The notes: generated by a model not told the origin, from the letters alone. A stretch of 64,000 nt of DNA from Arthrobacter globiformis NBRC 12137 (GCF_000238915.1 NZ_BAEG01000113.1:40580-104579), one strand, 5' to 3'. Counted from the stretch's first letter, positions 43,001-52,620 are shown. Made by a program: numbers and translations.

Positions 43001-45355
43001 TTACTGCTTCGCCATGGCCACCCGCATCCGGTCCTCGGGGGTGATGAGGTGGTCGTGGCTGTCATCGCCCAGGTCGATCTGCACCCATTCGATGTCCCCG
43101 GTGAATCTGCTGCCACTGTCCGAATACCGGTCGGAGACCTGGGATCCGGCATCCAGGCCCACCTCGGCTGTTTCGTCGGCCGAGAACATTATCGGGTGGG
43201 TGGTTTCGATGTGCCCGGTGGTGAGCTGGCTGTCCTCCTCAAAAAGGGTGACCTCGGCGCCCTTGCCCAAGCCGCCGCCGTCGTATGCGAATTGAGCGCG
43301 CACCTGGTGATCGCCTGAGGCCAGTGGTTCTGGTGCGGTGATGTGCGTAGTGCTGAGCCCCAGGAAGTTGTAGGTGTAGGTTAGCTTCCCGTCATCCACG
43401 GAGAGTGCCCACCCGCCGCCTAGGCCGCCTTGGGCGAAGATGACGCCGTTCGCACCGGATTCAGGGACGGAAATGGCGGCGGTGACGGTATGGGACTTGT
43501 TTTTGGTGTTGATGGTGGTGTGTTCGTTCAGGCCCGTCATGCCGCGGAAGAACCGCTGGGATTTGCCCTTGATGAGTTCCGGCCGTCCGGCGATGTCCGG
43601 GTTCATCCGTTCCACGGTGCGGTCATCGAGCGGGAGCACGTTGTGGCGGACCGCTTCGATGAGCCAGAGCCGCTGGAGTTCGTGGAGGCGGTCGGGCTGC
43701 TCGGCTGCGAGGTTGTGGGCCTGGGCCCAGTCGGTGGTGGTGTCGTAGAGCTCCCACACGTCGTCGTCGAAGGCGACGGGCGGGTCCGCCTTCCACGGCG
43801 TGCTGTGGTGGGTCACCGCGGTCCAGCCGTTATGGTAGATCCCCCGGTTGCCCATCATCTCGAAATACTGGGTGGTATGGGTGTCGGGGGCGGCTTCATC
43901 GTCGAAGGAATAGCGCATCGAAGTGCCCTCGAAGGGCTTCTGGGTCACGCCGTTGATGGTGTCCGGCTCTGGCAGGCCTACAACCTCCAGAACACTGGAG
44001 GCGATGTCGATCACGTGGTGGAACTGGTGGCGGATTCCGCCGCGGGCCTTGATGCCGATGGGCCAATGAACGATGGTGCCATTGCGGGTTCCGCCGAAGT
44101 GCGAGGCGATCTGCTTGGTCCACTGGTAGGGCGTGTCCATGGCGTGCGCCCACCCGACGGCAAAGTGATTGTAGGACTCGGGCCCGCCGAACTTATCGAG
44201 ATGTTCGATCAGGAATTCAGGCGTCTCCAGTGCGCTGGCCTTGTTGAAGTAGGTCATCTCATTGAAGGTGCCGTTGAGCGATCCCTCCGCGGAAGCCCCG
44301 TTGTCCCCAATGATGTAGTAGACGAAGGTGTCATCCAAAAGGCCGTCCGCTTCCAGGGAATCGATCAGGCGTCCCACATGGTGGTCGGCGAATTCAAGGA
44401 ACGCCGCATAAACCTCCATCTGGCGTGCCAGGACCGGTTTGAGCTCCGCCGGCATATCGTCCCACGCTGGAATTTCAGCAGGCCGCTCGGTGAGGACCGC
44501 CTCGGCAGGAACTACTCCGAGCTCCTTCTGGCGCGCGAACGTCTCGTCCCGGACCGCGTCCCAGCCCTGGTCGAAGCGTCCCTTCTGCTTGGCGATCCAG
44601 TCCGCCGGCACGTGATGCGGTGCGTGCGTGGCGCCGGGCGCGAAATACATAAAGAACGGCCGATCCGGCGCCAGCGACTTCTGCTGCCGGCTCCAGATGA
44701 TGGCTTTGTCGGTCATGTCCGCCATGAAGTGATACCCGTCCTCGGGCCGGCCGACCTCCACCGGGGTCGTCCCTTCGATGACGGCCGGGTACCACTGGTT
44801 GGTTTCGCCGCCGACGAAGCCGTAAAAGTAGTCGAATCCCGAGCGGGTGGGCCACCGGTCGAAGGGGCCAACCGGGCTCGTCTCCCAGGCGGGGACCTCA
44901 TGGCATTTACCGAACTGCGCCGTCGAGTAGCCCGCAAGCCTGAGAATTTCGGCCAGCGGCACCGTGGTGTTGGGCCGCGAGGAGGTGTAGCCGGGCGCAG
45001 CGGTCGCGGCTTCGGTGACGGTTCCCATCCCGACGGTGTGATGGTTCCTTCCCGATAACAGTGCCGCCCTGGTGGGTGCACACAGCGCCGTTGTGTGGAA
45101 GCGCGTGTACTTCAGGCCGGCAGCGGCGAGCCGCTCGGCTGTCGGAGTCGCGCAGGGACCGCCGAAGGCGCTGGAGGCGCCGAAACCCACGTCGTCGAGC
45201 AGGACGATGAGCACATTCGGCGCTCCGCGCGGCGGCTGCGTCGGTTGAATCGCCTCGAATTTCGAGTCCGGATCCCTGGCATCGTAGGGCAAGAATCCCC
45301 GGTATCCGCGGTCCGGCGCAGGGAGTGAGACGGATGTTGGCTGTTGACTATTCAT
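43001..45355 (-). CDS. Arylsulfatase, formylglycine-dependent type I
   Basis: 784 residues. Metal-binding NVLIVLLDDVGFG (Asp54, Asp55) and the activation motif LCAPTRAALLSGR with Cys92 (C-x-P-x-R), the residue converted to formylglycine, are clear. GSLNGTFNEMTYFNKA and the long C-terminal beta domain (GVIFAQGGLGGGWALSVDDG) match the large arylsulfatases related to the Pseudomonas and mycobacterial AtsA group. No signal peptide, so it is probably cytoplasmic and acts on imported sulfate esters. The formylglycine-generating enzyme lies upstream on the same strand. Confidence 0.93.
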   Translation of the reverse strand: MNSQQPTSVSLPAPDRGYRGFLPYDARDPDSKFEAIQPTQPPRGAPNVLIVLLDDVGFGASSAFGGPCATPTAERLAAAGLKYTRFHTTALCAPTRAALLSGRNHHTVGMGTVTEAATAAPGYTSSRPNTTVPLAEILRLAGYSTAQFGKCHEVPAWETSPVGPFDRWPTRSGFDYFYGFVGGETNQWYPAVIEGTTPVEVGRPEDGYHFMADMTDKAIIWSRQQKSLAPDRPFFMYFAPGATHAPHHVPADWIAKQKGRFDQGWDAVRDETFARQKELGVVPAEAVLTERPAEIPAWDDMPAELKPVLARQMEVYAAFLEFADHHVGRLIDSLEADGLLDDTFVYYIIGDNGASAEGSLNGTFNEMTYFNKASALETPEFLIEHLDKFGGPESYNHFAVGWAHAMDTPYQWTKQIASHFGGTRNGTIVHWPIGIKARGGIRHQFHHVIDIASSVLEVVGLPEPDTINGVTQKPFEGTSMRYSFDDEAAPDTHTTQYFEMMGNRGIYHNGWTAVTHHSTPWKADPPVAFDDDVWELYDTTTDWAQAHNLAAEQPDRLHELQRLWLIEAVRHNVLPLDDRTVERMNPDIAGRPELIKGKSQRFFRGMTGLNEHTTINTKNKSHTVTAAISVPESGANGVIFAQGGLGGGWALSVDDGKLTYTYNFLGLSTTHITAPEPLASGDHQVRAQFAYDGGGLGKGAEVTLFEEDSQLTTGHIETTHPIMFSADETAEVGLDAGSQVSDRYSDSGSRFTGDIEWVQIDLGDDSHDHLITPEDRMRVAMAKQ

Positions 45356-45593
45356 GACTTTGGCTTCCTAAATTTGAATTCAACCCAGCCGGCACCTTGC
45401 TGGGACCGGACCTCCTGGAAACTTCAAAGGAGTATCGGCAGCTTGCACTCCCGGCAGCTTGCGGCCAGAGGCAGGCCCTTATTTACGTAACAGCCCTGGG
45501 AGGCCCCGCACGGTCGGCGGGCCCGGGGTAACTGGACCAAAATCTTGTGCATGACTGATATTCCTTCCAGGCGGCTTCGCCGGTGAGGGACTT

Positions 45594-46610
45594 TCAAGTG
45601 CGGATGATGCAGCGGAAACCGAGGTGAGAGGTAGCGGTGTCGATAGCCTGAGGCATCCGTGCTGCCGGCCTATAGCGCTGGCAGTAGTTCGGCGCGCACA
45701 GGTGCGACCCGCCCTTCATCACCTTGCGGGGTATCCGCACCGGGTCGTGCGGATCGTTGCTGCGGTTCTGTTCCCCGCCCCGCGGATCTTTCACGGTGCA
45801 GCAGGAATGGGCGGTTTCAGCGTGAGCCTGGTACCAGTCGGAGGTCCATTCCCAGACGTTGCCGATCATGTCCGCCAGGCCGTAGCCATTGGCCGGGAAG
45901 GAGCCGACTGGTGCGGTCCCTGCGTACCCGTCTTGTTCGGTGTTCTGGATGGGGAACTCGCCTTGCCAGGTGTTGGCCATCCAGCGGCCGGAGGGGGTGA
46001 ATTCGTCGCCCCAGGCATACGTAGCCCCGTCCAGGCCCCCGCGGGCGGCGAACTCCCATTCGGCCTCGGTGGGCAGCGACTTTCCCGCCCAGGCTGCGTA
46101 AGACTCGACGTCGGGCCAGGCGACGTGGACGACGGGGTGGTCCTGCCGGCCGTTCAGTGAACTGCCTGGCCCTTGCGGCTGTCGCCAGTTGGCTGCCGGT
46201 ACGTAGGTCCACCAGTTGTACGGGTCACCCAGGTCTACCCGCTGGGTCGGTTGGCGAAACACCGACGAGGCGGGTACCAGAAGCTCTGGTTTTGCGTAGG
46301 GATAGTCGGCGGGGTCCGGCACCTGTTCGGCCAGGGTGACGTGTCCGGTTTCGGCGACGAACCGGGCGAACTCCCGGTTGGTGACTGTGTTCCGGTCCAT
46401 CCAGAACCCGCTGACCGTTACGCGGTGGGCGGGGGCCTCCTCCGGATAGTGGCCATCGGAGCCCATCAGGAAGGTGCCGCCGGGCACCCAAAGCATATTC
46501 GGTGCGAGTGGTTGCAGTGCTGGGTTCGCTACCGATTCTGAACTCGCCCCGCGGCTGGACGCGGCCGGTGCATTTGCGGCGGCGGGTCTGATGCCTTCAG
46601 CAGGGTTCAT
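45594..46610 (-). CDS. Formylglycine-generating enzyme (SUMF1-like)
   Basis: 338 residues. MLWVPGGTFLMGSDGHYPEEAPAHRVTVSGFWMD opens the FGE fold. NGYGLADMIGNVWEWTSDWY is the central signature. The two active-site cysteines are present at Cys305 and Cys310 (GGSHLCAPNYCQRYR), so this is a true copper-dependent sulfatase activator and not a Cys-less relative. It oxidises Cys92 of the adjacent sulfatase, before or during folding. There is no signal peptide, matching a cytosolic partner. It is first in the pair. Confidence 0.94.
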   Translation of the reverse strand: MNPAEGIRPAAANAPAASSRGASSESVANPALQPLAPNMLWVPGGTFLMGSDGHYPEEAPAHRVTVSGFWMDRNTVTNREFARFVAETGHVTLAEQVPDPADYPYAKPELLVPASSVFRQPTQRVDLGDPYNWWTYVPAANWRQPQGPGSSLNGRQDHPVVHVAWPDVESYAAWAGKSLPTEAEWEFAARGGLDGATYAWGDEFTPSGRWMANTWQGEFPIQNTEQDGYAGTAPVGSFPANGYGLADMIGNVWEWTSDWYQAHAETAHSCCTVKDPRGGEQNRSNDPHDPVRIPRKVMKGGSHLCAPNYCQRYRPAARMPQAIDTATSHLGFRCIIRT

Positions 46611-47267
46611 GTGCTGCTACCTGCCTTGGCACGGCGCGGCCGCCGGCAGCACCAAGCCAACCAGTGGCCGCTGCGGTCAGCACGGCTAAAACCCGTCCCG
46701 CGACGTGGACGGAGAAGCCCGGGGCATCCAAGGGATGTTCCCGGGATCATTCGAATTGTTGCAGCGGACGGCCAACTTGTTGCAGCGGACAGCCAACGGC
46801 TCGTACGCGCCGTGGCAGAAGAGTTCGAGGCGGGGAAAAGTTTCGGTCATATCTGCTCCGCTCCGGGACTTCCTCAGTAGGAGATCCTGTGGCGACTCCG
46901 CCCCCCAGCGACAGATTGTGCGGTCAACGTAGCACAAGGATCCTTATCACGGTAGGGGGCAATACCCGCGACTTGGGTTACCCGGTTTCTGGCCTGCAGA
47001 CATCTGTTCTCTGGGCAGGAGAGCGAATTGCCGGAGTCATTCCGGTGTGTAGCCGCTGGATGTAGCCATGAATCCGTTCACGGTCTACACTCGCGCTTAT
47101 TCAGTCACGTCCGGAGGACCGCATAGGGTCTCCGGACATCGGCACCGTCCGTCGGTCCGGGACGGCGCCGGTTCCATCCCCTGCGACCGCGGTCATCGGG
47201 GTCACTCGTCCCGAAACAGGGCAGGAGCCAATTATGACTGCCGATCACCTCCACGCTGTGGGCTAGC
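46611..47267. other. Divergent regulatory region of the sulfatase pair
   Basis: About 660 bases with no convincing gene. It contains tandem 19-bp repeats at 46758-46797 and the promoters for the FGE gene (minus) and the BASS carrier (plus). Confidence 0.5.
46758..46797. promoter_or_regulatory. Tandem 19-bp operator candidates
   Basis: GTTGCAGCGGACGGCCAAC (46758-46776) and GTTGCAGCGGACAGCCAAC (46779-46797) differ at one base and are exactly 21 bp apart, two helical turns. Each has partly symmetric ends GTTG/CAAC. About 150 bp upstream of the FGE start; a regulator binding co-operatively is likely. Confidence 0.6.
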
Positions 47268-48140
47268 ATGGACCCCTCGCAAATATTAGTGCTTGCCTTC
47301 CAGACGAGCATCATGGTGACCGTTTTCGGTTTCGGCCTGCGGGCCACCGTTGCAGATGTCCTCTTCGTCGTCCGCCGTCCGCGGGTGCTGGTGATTTCTT
47401 TGGTGTCAATGTTCATCGTGATGCCCTTCATCGCCCTGGTCCTGGCCATGGTCATCTCGCCCCCGCAAGTCGCGCTGGTGGCGCTGGTGGCTCTGTCGCT
47501 CTCACCGGTTCCGCCGACCCTGCTGGGCAAAGAACACGACGGCGACGGGCGGGACTCCTACGGACTCGGACTCACCGCGGCCGTCTCTGTCCTGTCGATC
47601 GTGCTCGTCCCGGCATTGGTGGCGTTCCTGGGGAATCTTACGGACCAGCCGTTCAACATCAGCTTTACCGCAGTCGCCGGCCAGGTTCTGGTGGCCGTGG
47701 TGCTGCCCCTGCTAGCGGGGATGCTGGTGCGCGCGTTCCTGCCCCGGCTCGCTATCAGCGTGGGAAAGCCGCTCGCGTTAGTGGCGAATGTCGTGCTGCT
47801 TGCCGCGGTGGCGATCCTGATCGTCGCGGCATTCCCCCAACTCAGGGATGTTTTCACCCTCAACACGGTCGCGGCCTTTGTTGCCTTTACTGCCCTCGGA
47901 CTGGTCTTTGGCCACATCATGGCCGGCCCGGCCCCGGGCGATTCGCAGGTCCTGGCCCTGGCCAGCGCACTACGGCACCCGGGCATCGCCCTGGCGATCA
48001 CCACCGCAAACTTCCCATCGTTGCAGTTCGGGGCCGTCATCATCCTGTATCTGCTGATCGGCGCGATCGTGTGCATCCCCTACGTGAAGTGGGTGCAGAA
48101 GCGCGCCACCGCCCTGCAGGCCACAAGCCACCGGGACTGA
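47268..48140 (+). CDS. Bile acid:sodium symporter (BASS) family protein
   Basis: 290 residues, about nine membrane segments. FGFGLRATVADVLFVVRRPRVLVISLVSMFIVMPFIAL and GDSQVLALASALRHPGIALAITTANFP (the crossing region with polar residues) are typical BASS. Members carry organic anions with sodium; substrate unknown. Could serve the divergent sulfatase by importing a sulfate ester, but that is only positional inference. Confidence 0.82.
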   Translation: MDPSQILVLAFQTSIMVTVFGFGLRATVADVLFVVRRPRVLVISLVSMFIVMPFIALVLAMVISPPQVALVALVALSLSPVPPTLLGKEHDGDGRDSYGLGLTAAVSVLSIVLVPALVAFLGNLTDQPFNISFTAVAGQVLVAVVLPLLAGMLVRAFLPRLAISVGKPLALVANVVLLAAVAILIVAAFPQLRDVFTLNTVAAFVAFTALGLVFGHIMAGPAPGDSQVLALASALRHPGIALAITTANFPSLQFGAVIILYLLIGAIVCIPYVKWVQKRATALQATSHRD

Positions 48141-48192
48141 TCCTGCCGGCGGCTCTGCCGGGCGGCCCCTGAGAGAAGGGAACATCAAGCCA

Positions 48193-48558
48193 ATGGACAA
48201 TGAATCGATCATGGATAGCGTTGGCAAAGCCATGGACGCCGCCGGAGTTCTGGCAATAGTCATCGGAGCCATCGTGGCGACGCTTCTGGCAGCCGTGGCT
48301 TTGCTGCGCGGCCGGAAAGGCACCACCTACGATACCTACCGGCAGCGTCTGGGCCGTTCGATCCTCCTTGGACTGGAGCTCCTGGTGGCCGCCGACATCA
48401 TCCGCACCGTTGCTGTGACCCCGACGTTTGAATCACTGGGCGTCCTCGCACTCATCGTCCTGATCCGCACCTTCCTCAGTTTCACCCTGGAACTTGAAAT
48501 GACCGGACGCTGGCCCTGGCAAAACCCTGAAACAGACGTCCCCGCCGAAGGCCGATGA
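48193..48558 (+). CDS. DUF1622 membrane protein
   Basis: 121 residues. TYDTYRQRLGRSILLGLELLVAADIIRTVAVTPTFESLGVLALIVLIRTFLSFTLELEMTGRWPW is the DUF1622 signature. Three membrane segments. Function unknown. It follows the BASS gene by 52 bases and probably shares its transcript. Confidence 0.88.
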   Translation: MDNESIMDSVGKAMDAAGVLAIVIGAIVATLLAAVALLRGRKGTTYDTYRQRLGRSILLGLELLVAADIIRTVAVTPTFESLGVLALIVLIRTFLSFTLELEMTGRWPWQNPETDVPAEGR

Positions 48559-48611
48559 ATTCGCCGGCGTCTGCAGGAATTGTGAAACCATACGGTCCTC
48601 GTTTGGTGCGG

Positions 48612-49088
48612 TCAGCCTGCTCTCAGCGCAAAGAAAGTAACGGCTACAGCGGCAATGAAGGCCAGCGAACCCGTGATAATCATGTTCCCGAACCGCCGGT
48701 ATCTCCGGATCACGTCTGCTTTGGCTTTATCGTCCGGGGCGGCTTCCTCCGCCGCCGCGACTGCGGCCTGAAGCATGGGATTCAAGGCCTGAATTCCGAC
48801 AAACCAGGCAAACAGAAAAACATAAAAGATGACCACGACGAACACCGGGAAGGAAGGGGTGTTCGTGGCGAGCACGATCAGGGTCAGCAACTCAGCGGCA
48901 ATGAAACCCATGATCACGACAGTTACCGCGACAATCCCGCGCCTCCCGGACAGCCCAATGAACTGAATCTTCAGGTTCCGCCTGCTGACGGGATCCAGGA
49001 AATGGCTGGTGAGCGCAAAGGCGACAAAGATGGACGGCAGGACCGTAGCGGCAGCCTGAAAGAACTGCAGCCTGATTTCAAGATTCAT
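48612..49088 (-). CDS. Four-helix membrane protein of unknown function
   Basis: 158 residues with four predicted membrane segments (AAATVLPSIFVAFALTSHFL, GIVAVTVVIMGFIAAELLTLIVLA, FPVFVVVIFYVFLFAWFVGIQAL and IITGSLAFIAAVAVTFFAL). A charged cytosolic loop precedes the last. ATG chosen because GGGGG is 5 bases upstream; a GTG two codons earlier is possible. Not recognised. Confidence 0.7.
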   Translation of the reverse strand: MNLEIRLQFFQAAATVLPSIFVAFALTSHFLDPVSRRNLKIQFIGLSGRRGIVAVTVVIMGFIAAELLTLIVLATNTPSFPVFVVVIFYVFLFAWFVGIQALNPMLQAAVAAAEEAAPDDKAKADVIRRYRRFGNMIITGSLAFIAAVAVTFFALRAG

Positions 49089-49255
49089 CAGCACCCCCGA
49101 CGGGCAATGGCCAGGTCTTCGCGGAGAAGGTCATGCAAGACTACGCCCGGGCGAGGTCCCGAAACAGTGCAGCCTTTGCCCAGTCCACTCCCTGCGCGTA
49201 CGTCCCGCCGGTCAGGCAGCCAGCTTCATCCTGTTAGTACAAAGAGGTGCAAGTC

Positions 49256-50623
49256 ATGAATACCACGCAACCATCAGCACCGTCGGCCCAGGCCGAGGTT
49301 AGTCCCGCCGAGGCACGCACCATCGCCAGGGAAGCTTATATTTACGGGTTCCCGATGGGGGACGGCTACCGCATCATGCACGCCTATTTCGTCGACAGCG
49401 GGAGCCCGGAATTCAAGGCACCCTGGAACCAGCTCAAGAACATACCGCGGGTGTACACGCCGGAGGACACGGCGGTACAGACGCCGAACTCGGACACGCC
49501 CTACTCGATGCTTGGTCTGGACTTACGCGCCGAACCACTGGTGCTCAGCGTGCCGAAGATTGAGCAGGAACGCTATTTCAGCATCCAGCTGATCGACCTG
49601 TATACACACAACTTCGCCTACATTGGCACCCGCGCCACTAGCAACGGCGGCGGCGATTTCCTGATCGCGGGACCGGGTTGGGCGGGCGAAACCCCCGGCG
49701 GCATCACCGCGGTGTTCCACGTGGAAACCGAGCTTGCGCTCGCTATTTACCGCACCCAGCTGTTTAACCCGGACGACCTTGTCAACGTCAAGCAGGTCCA
49801 GAGCGGCTACAACGCCCGGCCGCTCTCCGCGTTCCTTGGCCAGACCTCGACTCCGGCCGCGCTTCCCATCGATTTCCTCGAACCGCTCACGGCCGAGGAG
49901 GAGAAGACTTCACTGGAGGCGTTCAACCTTTTGAGCTTCCTCCTGCAATTTTCTCCAACGCACCCGTCAGAAGTGGAACTGAGGTCGCGCTTCGCCCGGA
50001 TCGGCATCGCCCCCGGCCGGAGCACTGACTTCAACACGTTGGACCCCGACGTCAGGGAAGGACTTGAGCAAGGCATCCAGGACGCCTGGCAGGACTTCGC
50101 CGAACTGAAGAATCAGGTGGACGCGGGAGAAGTCACCTCAGGACAGCTGTTCGGCAGCCGGGAGTACCTGCACAACAACTATCTTTACCGCATGGCAGCC
50201 GCGAAGCTGGGCATCTTTGGCAATTCAAAAGCGGAAGCAATGTACCCGATTTACGGCACCGACGCTGAAGGCCAGCCGCTGGACGGCGCCAACCGCTACG
50301 CCCTGCGTTTCGCCCCCGGCGGGCTGCCGCCGGTCAACGCGTTCTGGTCAGTGACGATGTACGAGCTGCCACAAAGCCTGCTCGTAGCCAATCAGCTGGA
50401 CCGCTACCTGATCAACTCCGCCATGCTGCCCCAGCTGGCGCAGGATCCCGACGGTGGCCTGACCCTGATAATTCAACATGGTTCCCCGGGCCCGGACCAC
50501 GAAGCCAACTGGCTGCCCGCCCCCACCGGGCCATTCATGATGGCCATGCGCCTCTACTGGCCGAAAGACGAAGCGCTCACCGGCCAGTGGACCGCCCCAC
50601 CACTGCAGCGCGCCGGGCCCTAG
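49256..50623 (+). CDS. DUF1254/DUF1214 domain protein
   Basis: 455 residues. The N-terminal DUF1254 region (about 20-190) includes AREAYIYGFPMGDGYRIMHAYFVD, TPNSDTPYSMLGLDLRAEPLVLSVP and RYFSIQLIDLYTHNFAYIGTRA. The C-terminal DUF1214 region includes RYALRFAPGGLPPVNAFWSVTMYELPQ and LIIQHGSPGPDHEANWLPAP. No signal peptide. Widespread, function unknown; seen in degradative neighbourhoods. AAAGAGG lies 8 bases before the ATG at 49256, preferred over the GTG at 49247. Confidence 0.9.
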   Translation: MNTTQPSAPSAQAEVSPAEARTIAREAYIYGFPMGDGYRIMHAYFVDSGSPEFKAPWNQLKNIPRVYTPEDTAVQTPNSDTPYSMLGLDLRAEPLVLSVPKIEQERYFSIQLIDLYTHNFAYIGTRATSNGGGDFLIAGPGWAGETPGGITAVFHVETELALAIYRTQLFNPDDLVNVKQVQSGYNARPLSAFLGQTSTPAALPIDFLEPLTAEEEKTSLEAFNLLSFLLQFSPTHPSEVELRSRFARIGIAPGRSTDFNTLDPDVREGLEQGIQDAWQDFAELKNQVDAGEVTSGQLFGSREYLHNNYLYRMAAAKLGIFGNSKAEAMYPIYGTDAEGQPLDGANRYALRFAPGGLPPVNAFWSVTMYELPQSLLVANQLDRYLINSAMLPQLAQDPDGGLTLIIQHGSPGPDHEANWLPAPTGPFMMAMRLYWPKDEALTGQWTAPPLQRAGP

Positions 50624-50796
50624 CGGCGCCGGCCGGGAGTGGGCCTCCGCAGCTCGCACATCAGCCCCTCGGACAGAGCCCCGGACGAAGCCGTGGCCGG
50701 AGGCAGCTCCAGCCCGGTCGCAGGCCCTCTGCCGACCCGCCAGCCCGGTCCTCCCCGGTCCCGCGGATCGGTCAGACCTGAACAGGAAGGAGTGTT

Positions 50797-51657
50797 GTGA
50801 CGCAGACAACAGATGCCGGGGGCAGAACGAAGCCCCGCCTGCTAGACGTCATCGCGTCCATCGGGCCGCCGATCGCCGTCATCAGCGCGGTCCTGGCCTA
50901 TTTCGGCTGGTCTCAAGCCACTGCCCTGGCCAAGTACATGGGCTTGAACGTGGCCCTGTTCAGCTTTACCGACCAGGACTATATCCGGTTCAGCGTGGGC
51001 AACCTGTTCACCCCTCTGACATGCCTTTTCGCCGTAGGCATCTGCGTGATGGGGCTAGACAGGTGGCTGCGCCGCCGCATCGAGACCGGCAACGGCCCTA
51101 CCGTGCGCCGTGCAGCCGGCGCCGTTGCCGTCGTCGGCGTCCTGGTAGCCGGCATCGCGCTGCTGGTGGTGGTGCTCCAGCCCGGCCGGACCGTCCTGTA
51201 TGCCCCCTACGTGATCGCCGCCGGCGTGCTGCTCGCCGCGTGCGCAATGAGGCTGCACTGGCTTGCCCATCCAGGCAAGCCAGAGGCTCTGTCAATTGGA
51301 CATCGCGTAGGCCAAGGCGCGCTCTTGACCGGGCTGGTAACACTGCTGCTGCTTTGGGGCGCGGGCGACCACGCCGACGCTGTCGGCCGGCGAGCTGCCC
51401 TGGATATCGAGCAAAACCTCGCTGCTCTCCCGCGCGTGGAACTGTACAGCTTCAAGCCTCTGGCAATCGGTGCGCCGGCCGTTACCGAAGCCAAGCTTGG
51501 CACTGACGCCGCGCCGGTCTACCGCTACGACGGGCTGCGCCTCCTGGATGTCAGCGGCGGGCGCCTGTTCTTCCTGCCCAACGGGTGGACAGTTCAGAAC
51601 GGGACCGTTGTGGTGCTGCCAGATAACGACACGGTGCGGGTCGAATACGGACACTGA
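50797..51657 (+). CDS. Polytopic membrane protein, unknown
   Basis: 286 residues. Four to five hydrophobic segments in the first 190 residues (e.g. IGPPIAVISAVLAYFGW, GAVAVVGVLVAGIALLVVVLQ). The C-terminal 90 residues form a soluble beta-rich domain (AAPVYRYDGLRLLDVSGGRLFFLPNGW), probably outside the cell. Resembles small predicted channel-like orphans of actinobacteria but no family is recognised. GTG start with GGAAGGAG 4 bases upstream. Confidence 0.75.
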   Translation: MTQTTDAGGRTKPRLLDVIASIGPPIAVISAVLAYFGWSQATALAKYMGLNVALFSFTDQDYIRFSVGNLFTPLTCLFAVGICVMGLDRWLRRRIETGNGPTVRRAAGAVAVVGVLVAGIALLVVVLQPGRTVLYAPYVIAAGVLLAACAMRLHWLAHPGKPEALSIGHRVGQGALLTGLVTLLLLWGAGDHADAVGRRAALDIEQNLAALPRVELYSFKPLAIGAPAVTEAKLGTDAAPVYRYDGLRLLDVSGGRLFFLPNGWTVQNGTVVVLPDNDTVRVEYGH

Positions 51658-51846
51658 GGGTACATCTGCCGCCAATACTCATTGGAGTCGATCCAATCCT
51701 TGGCCCGGTCCGTCCGATACGGCCGGGCCGACCAAGCAAGCGCCGTAAGCGGGAGGGCCTAGATGCCCCGGAAGCGGGGCGTCACCCTCGCGGCCCAACA
51801 GCCGGCTGGGCCTGCGCGCGGAGCAGCGGACTCCCTTACTGCGCGG

Positions 51847-51852
51847 GATAAT
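51847..51852 (+). promoter_or_regulatory. -10 box of a probable leaderless transcript
   Basis: GATAAT lies exactly 6 bases before the ATG at 51859, and the same arrangement precedes the paralogue at 61396 (61384-61389). This is the spacing expected when transcription starts at the A of the start codon. Confidence 0.5.
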
Positions 51853-51858
51853 GGAAGC

Positions 51859-52182
51859 ATGACCGATCGGGATCACGACGAGGATCTGTGGCAGGAGTTT
51901 GACCGGCTCCCGCCCGCAGGGCCCGACCGCGTTCAGGGACTGCCTGGCGGACTGCCGCAGGGGTTTGGCTTTCGCACGGGCGTGCGCAGCGCAAAGGTGG
52001 CCCTCGGGTTCGCGGTCTACGCCCTGATCCTGGGAAGCGTGCTGGTCCTCACCGGAGCCGTCGTGTTCATCGCCCAGGGGCACTGGCTGATGCTCGGGCT
52101 GATGGTGCTGATCGAGGTGGTCTTCCTTCTTGCGTTCCGCCGTCTGGTGCGGCTGGCCCGCATCCGGCGCCTGGGGCCCTAA
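51859..52182 (+). CDS. Small two-helix membrane protein (paralogue A)
   Basis: 107 residues. A soluble N-terminus (DLWQEFDRLPPAGPDRVQGLPGG) is followed by two membrane segments (ALGFAVYALILGSVLVLTGAVVFIA and WLMLGLMVLIEVVFLLAF) and a basic tail. It is about 85% identical by eye to the protein at 61396-61719, including the upstream -10 region, so the pair arose by recent duplication. Unknown function. Confidence 0.8.
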   Translation: MTDRDHDEDLWQEFDRLPPAGPDRVQGLPGGLPQGFGFRTGVRSAKVALGFAVYALILGSVLVLTGAVVFIAQGHWLMLGLMVLIEVVFLLAFRRLVRLARIRRLGP

Positions 52183-52189
52183 GCGTCGG

Positions 52190-52537
52190 TTAGCCCTCGT
52201 CGTTGTGATAGTCGACGGCGACGATCGCCGGCGGGGGTGCCTGCAGCATTTCCGGTGTCAGTCCATGGAGCTCCATAATTTGGTCCCGAAACCACACGTC
52301 ATAGGGATCGTCCGACTGGGCGAGCACTTGGAAGGCCCTGGCGAGATCCTTGGCCTCTTGAAAGATGCAGGCGACGTCACCCGCCGGGGTTTGCATCAGT
52401 GATACAACTTCCCGGACTATTCCCATGCGCTTGCGCTGCCGGTCATAGTCCTCCCCCGTCTTTGTGCCCTGGGCGAATGCCTTCCAGGCCTCCAGCTTGC
52501 CGGGCAGAACCGGGGCAGACCAAACGATGCACTCCAT
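52190..52537 (-). CDS. Small cytosolic protein, DUF6176-like
   Basis: 115 residues. MECIVWSAPVLPGKLEAWKAFAQ and IFQEAKDLARAFQVLAQSDDPYDVWFRDQIMELHG fit a dimeric alpha/beta barrel-like fold resembling DUF6176 as I recall it. No catalytic motif. Convergent with the small membrane protein, stops 8 bases apart. Confidence 0.7.
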   Translation of the reverse strand: MECIVWSAPVLPGKLEAWKAFAQGTKTGEDYDRQRKRMGIVREVVSLMQTPAGDVACIFQEAKDLARAFQVLAQSDDPYDVWFRDQIMELHGLTPEMLQAPPPAIVAVDYHNDEG

Positions 52538-52620
52538 GGCGGTCTCCTTCGGTGCCGTAAGTTACGGCCCGATCCTATTTCTTCCGGGGGACGCGGTAAA
52601 TGGTGTTTGCCCTTCTCGGG

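Noticed and set aside
43430..45058. 542-codon frame antisense to the sulfatase
   Set aside because: Shadow of the sulfatase, which has intact catalytic motifs.
46686..46937. 83-codon minus-strand frame with LAVRCN repeated
   Set aside because: The repeated peptide is produced by the tandem operator-like DNA repeats; no ribosome site or protein-like composition.
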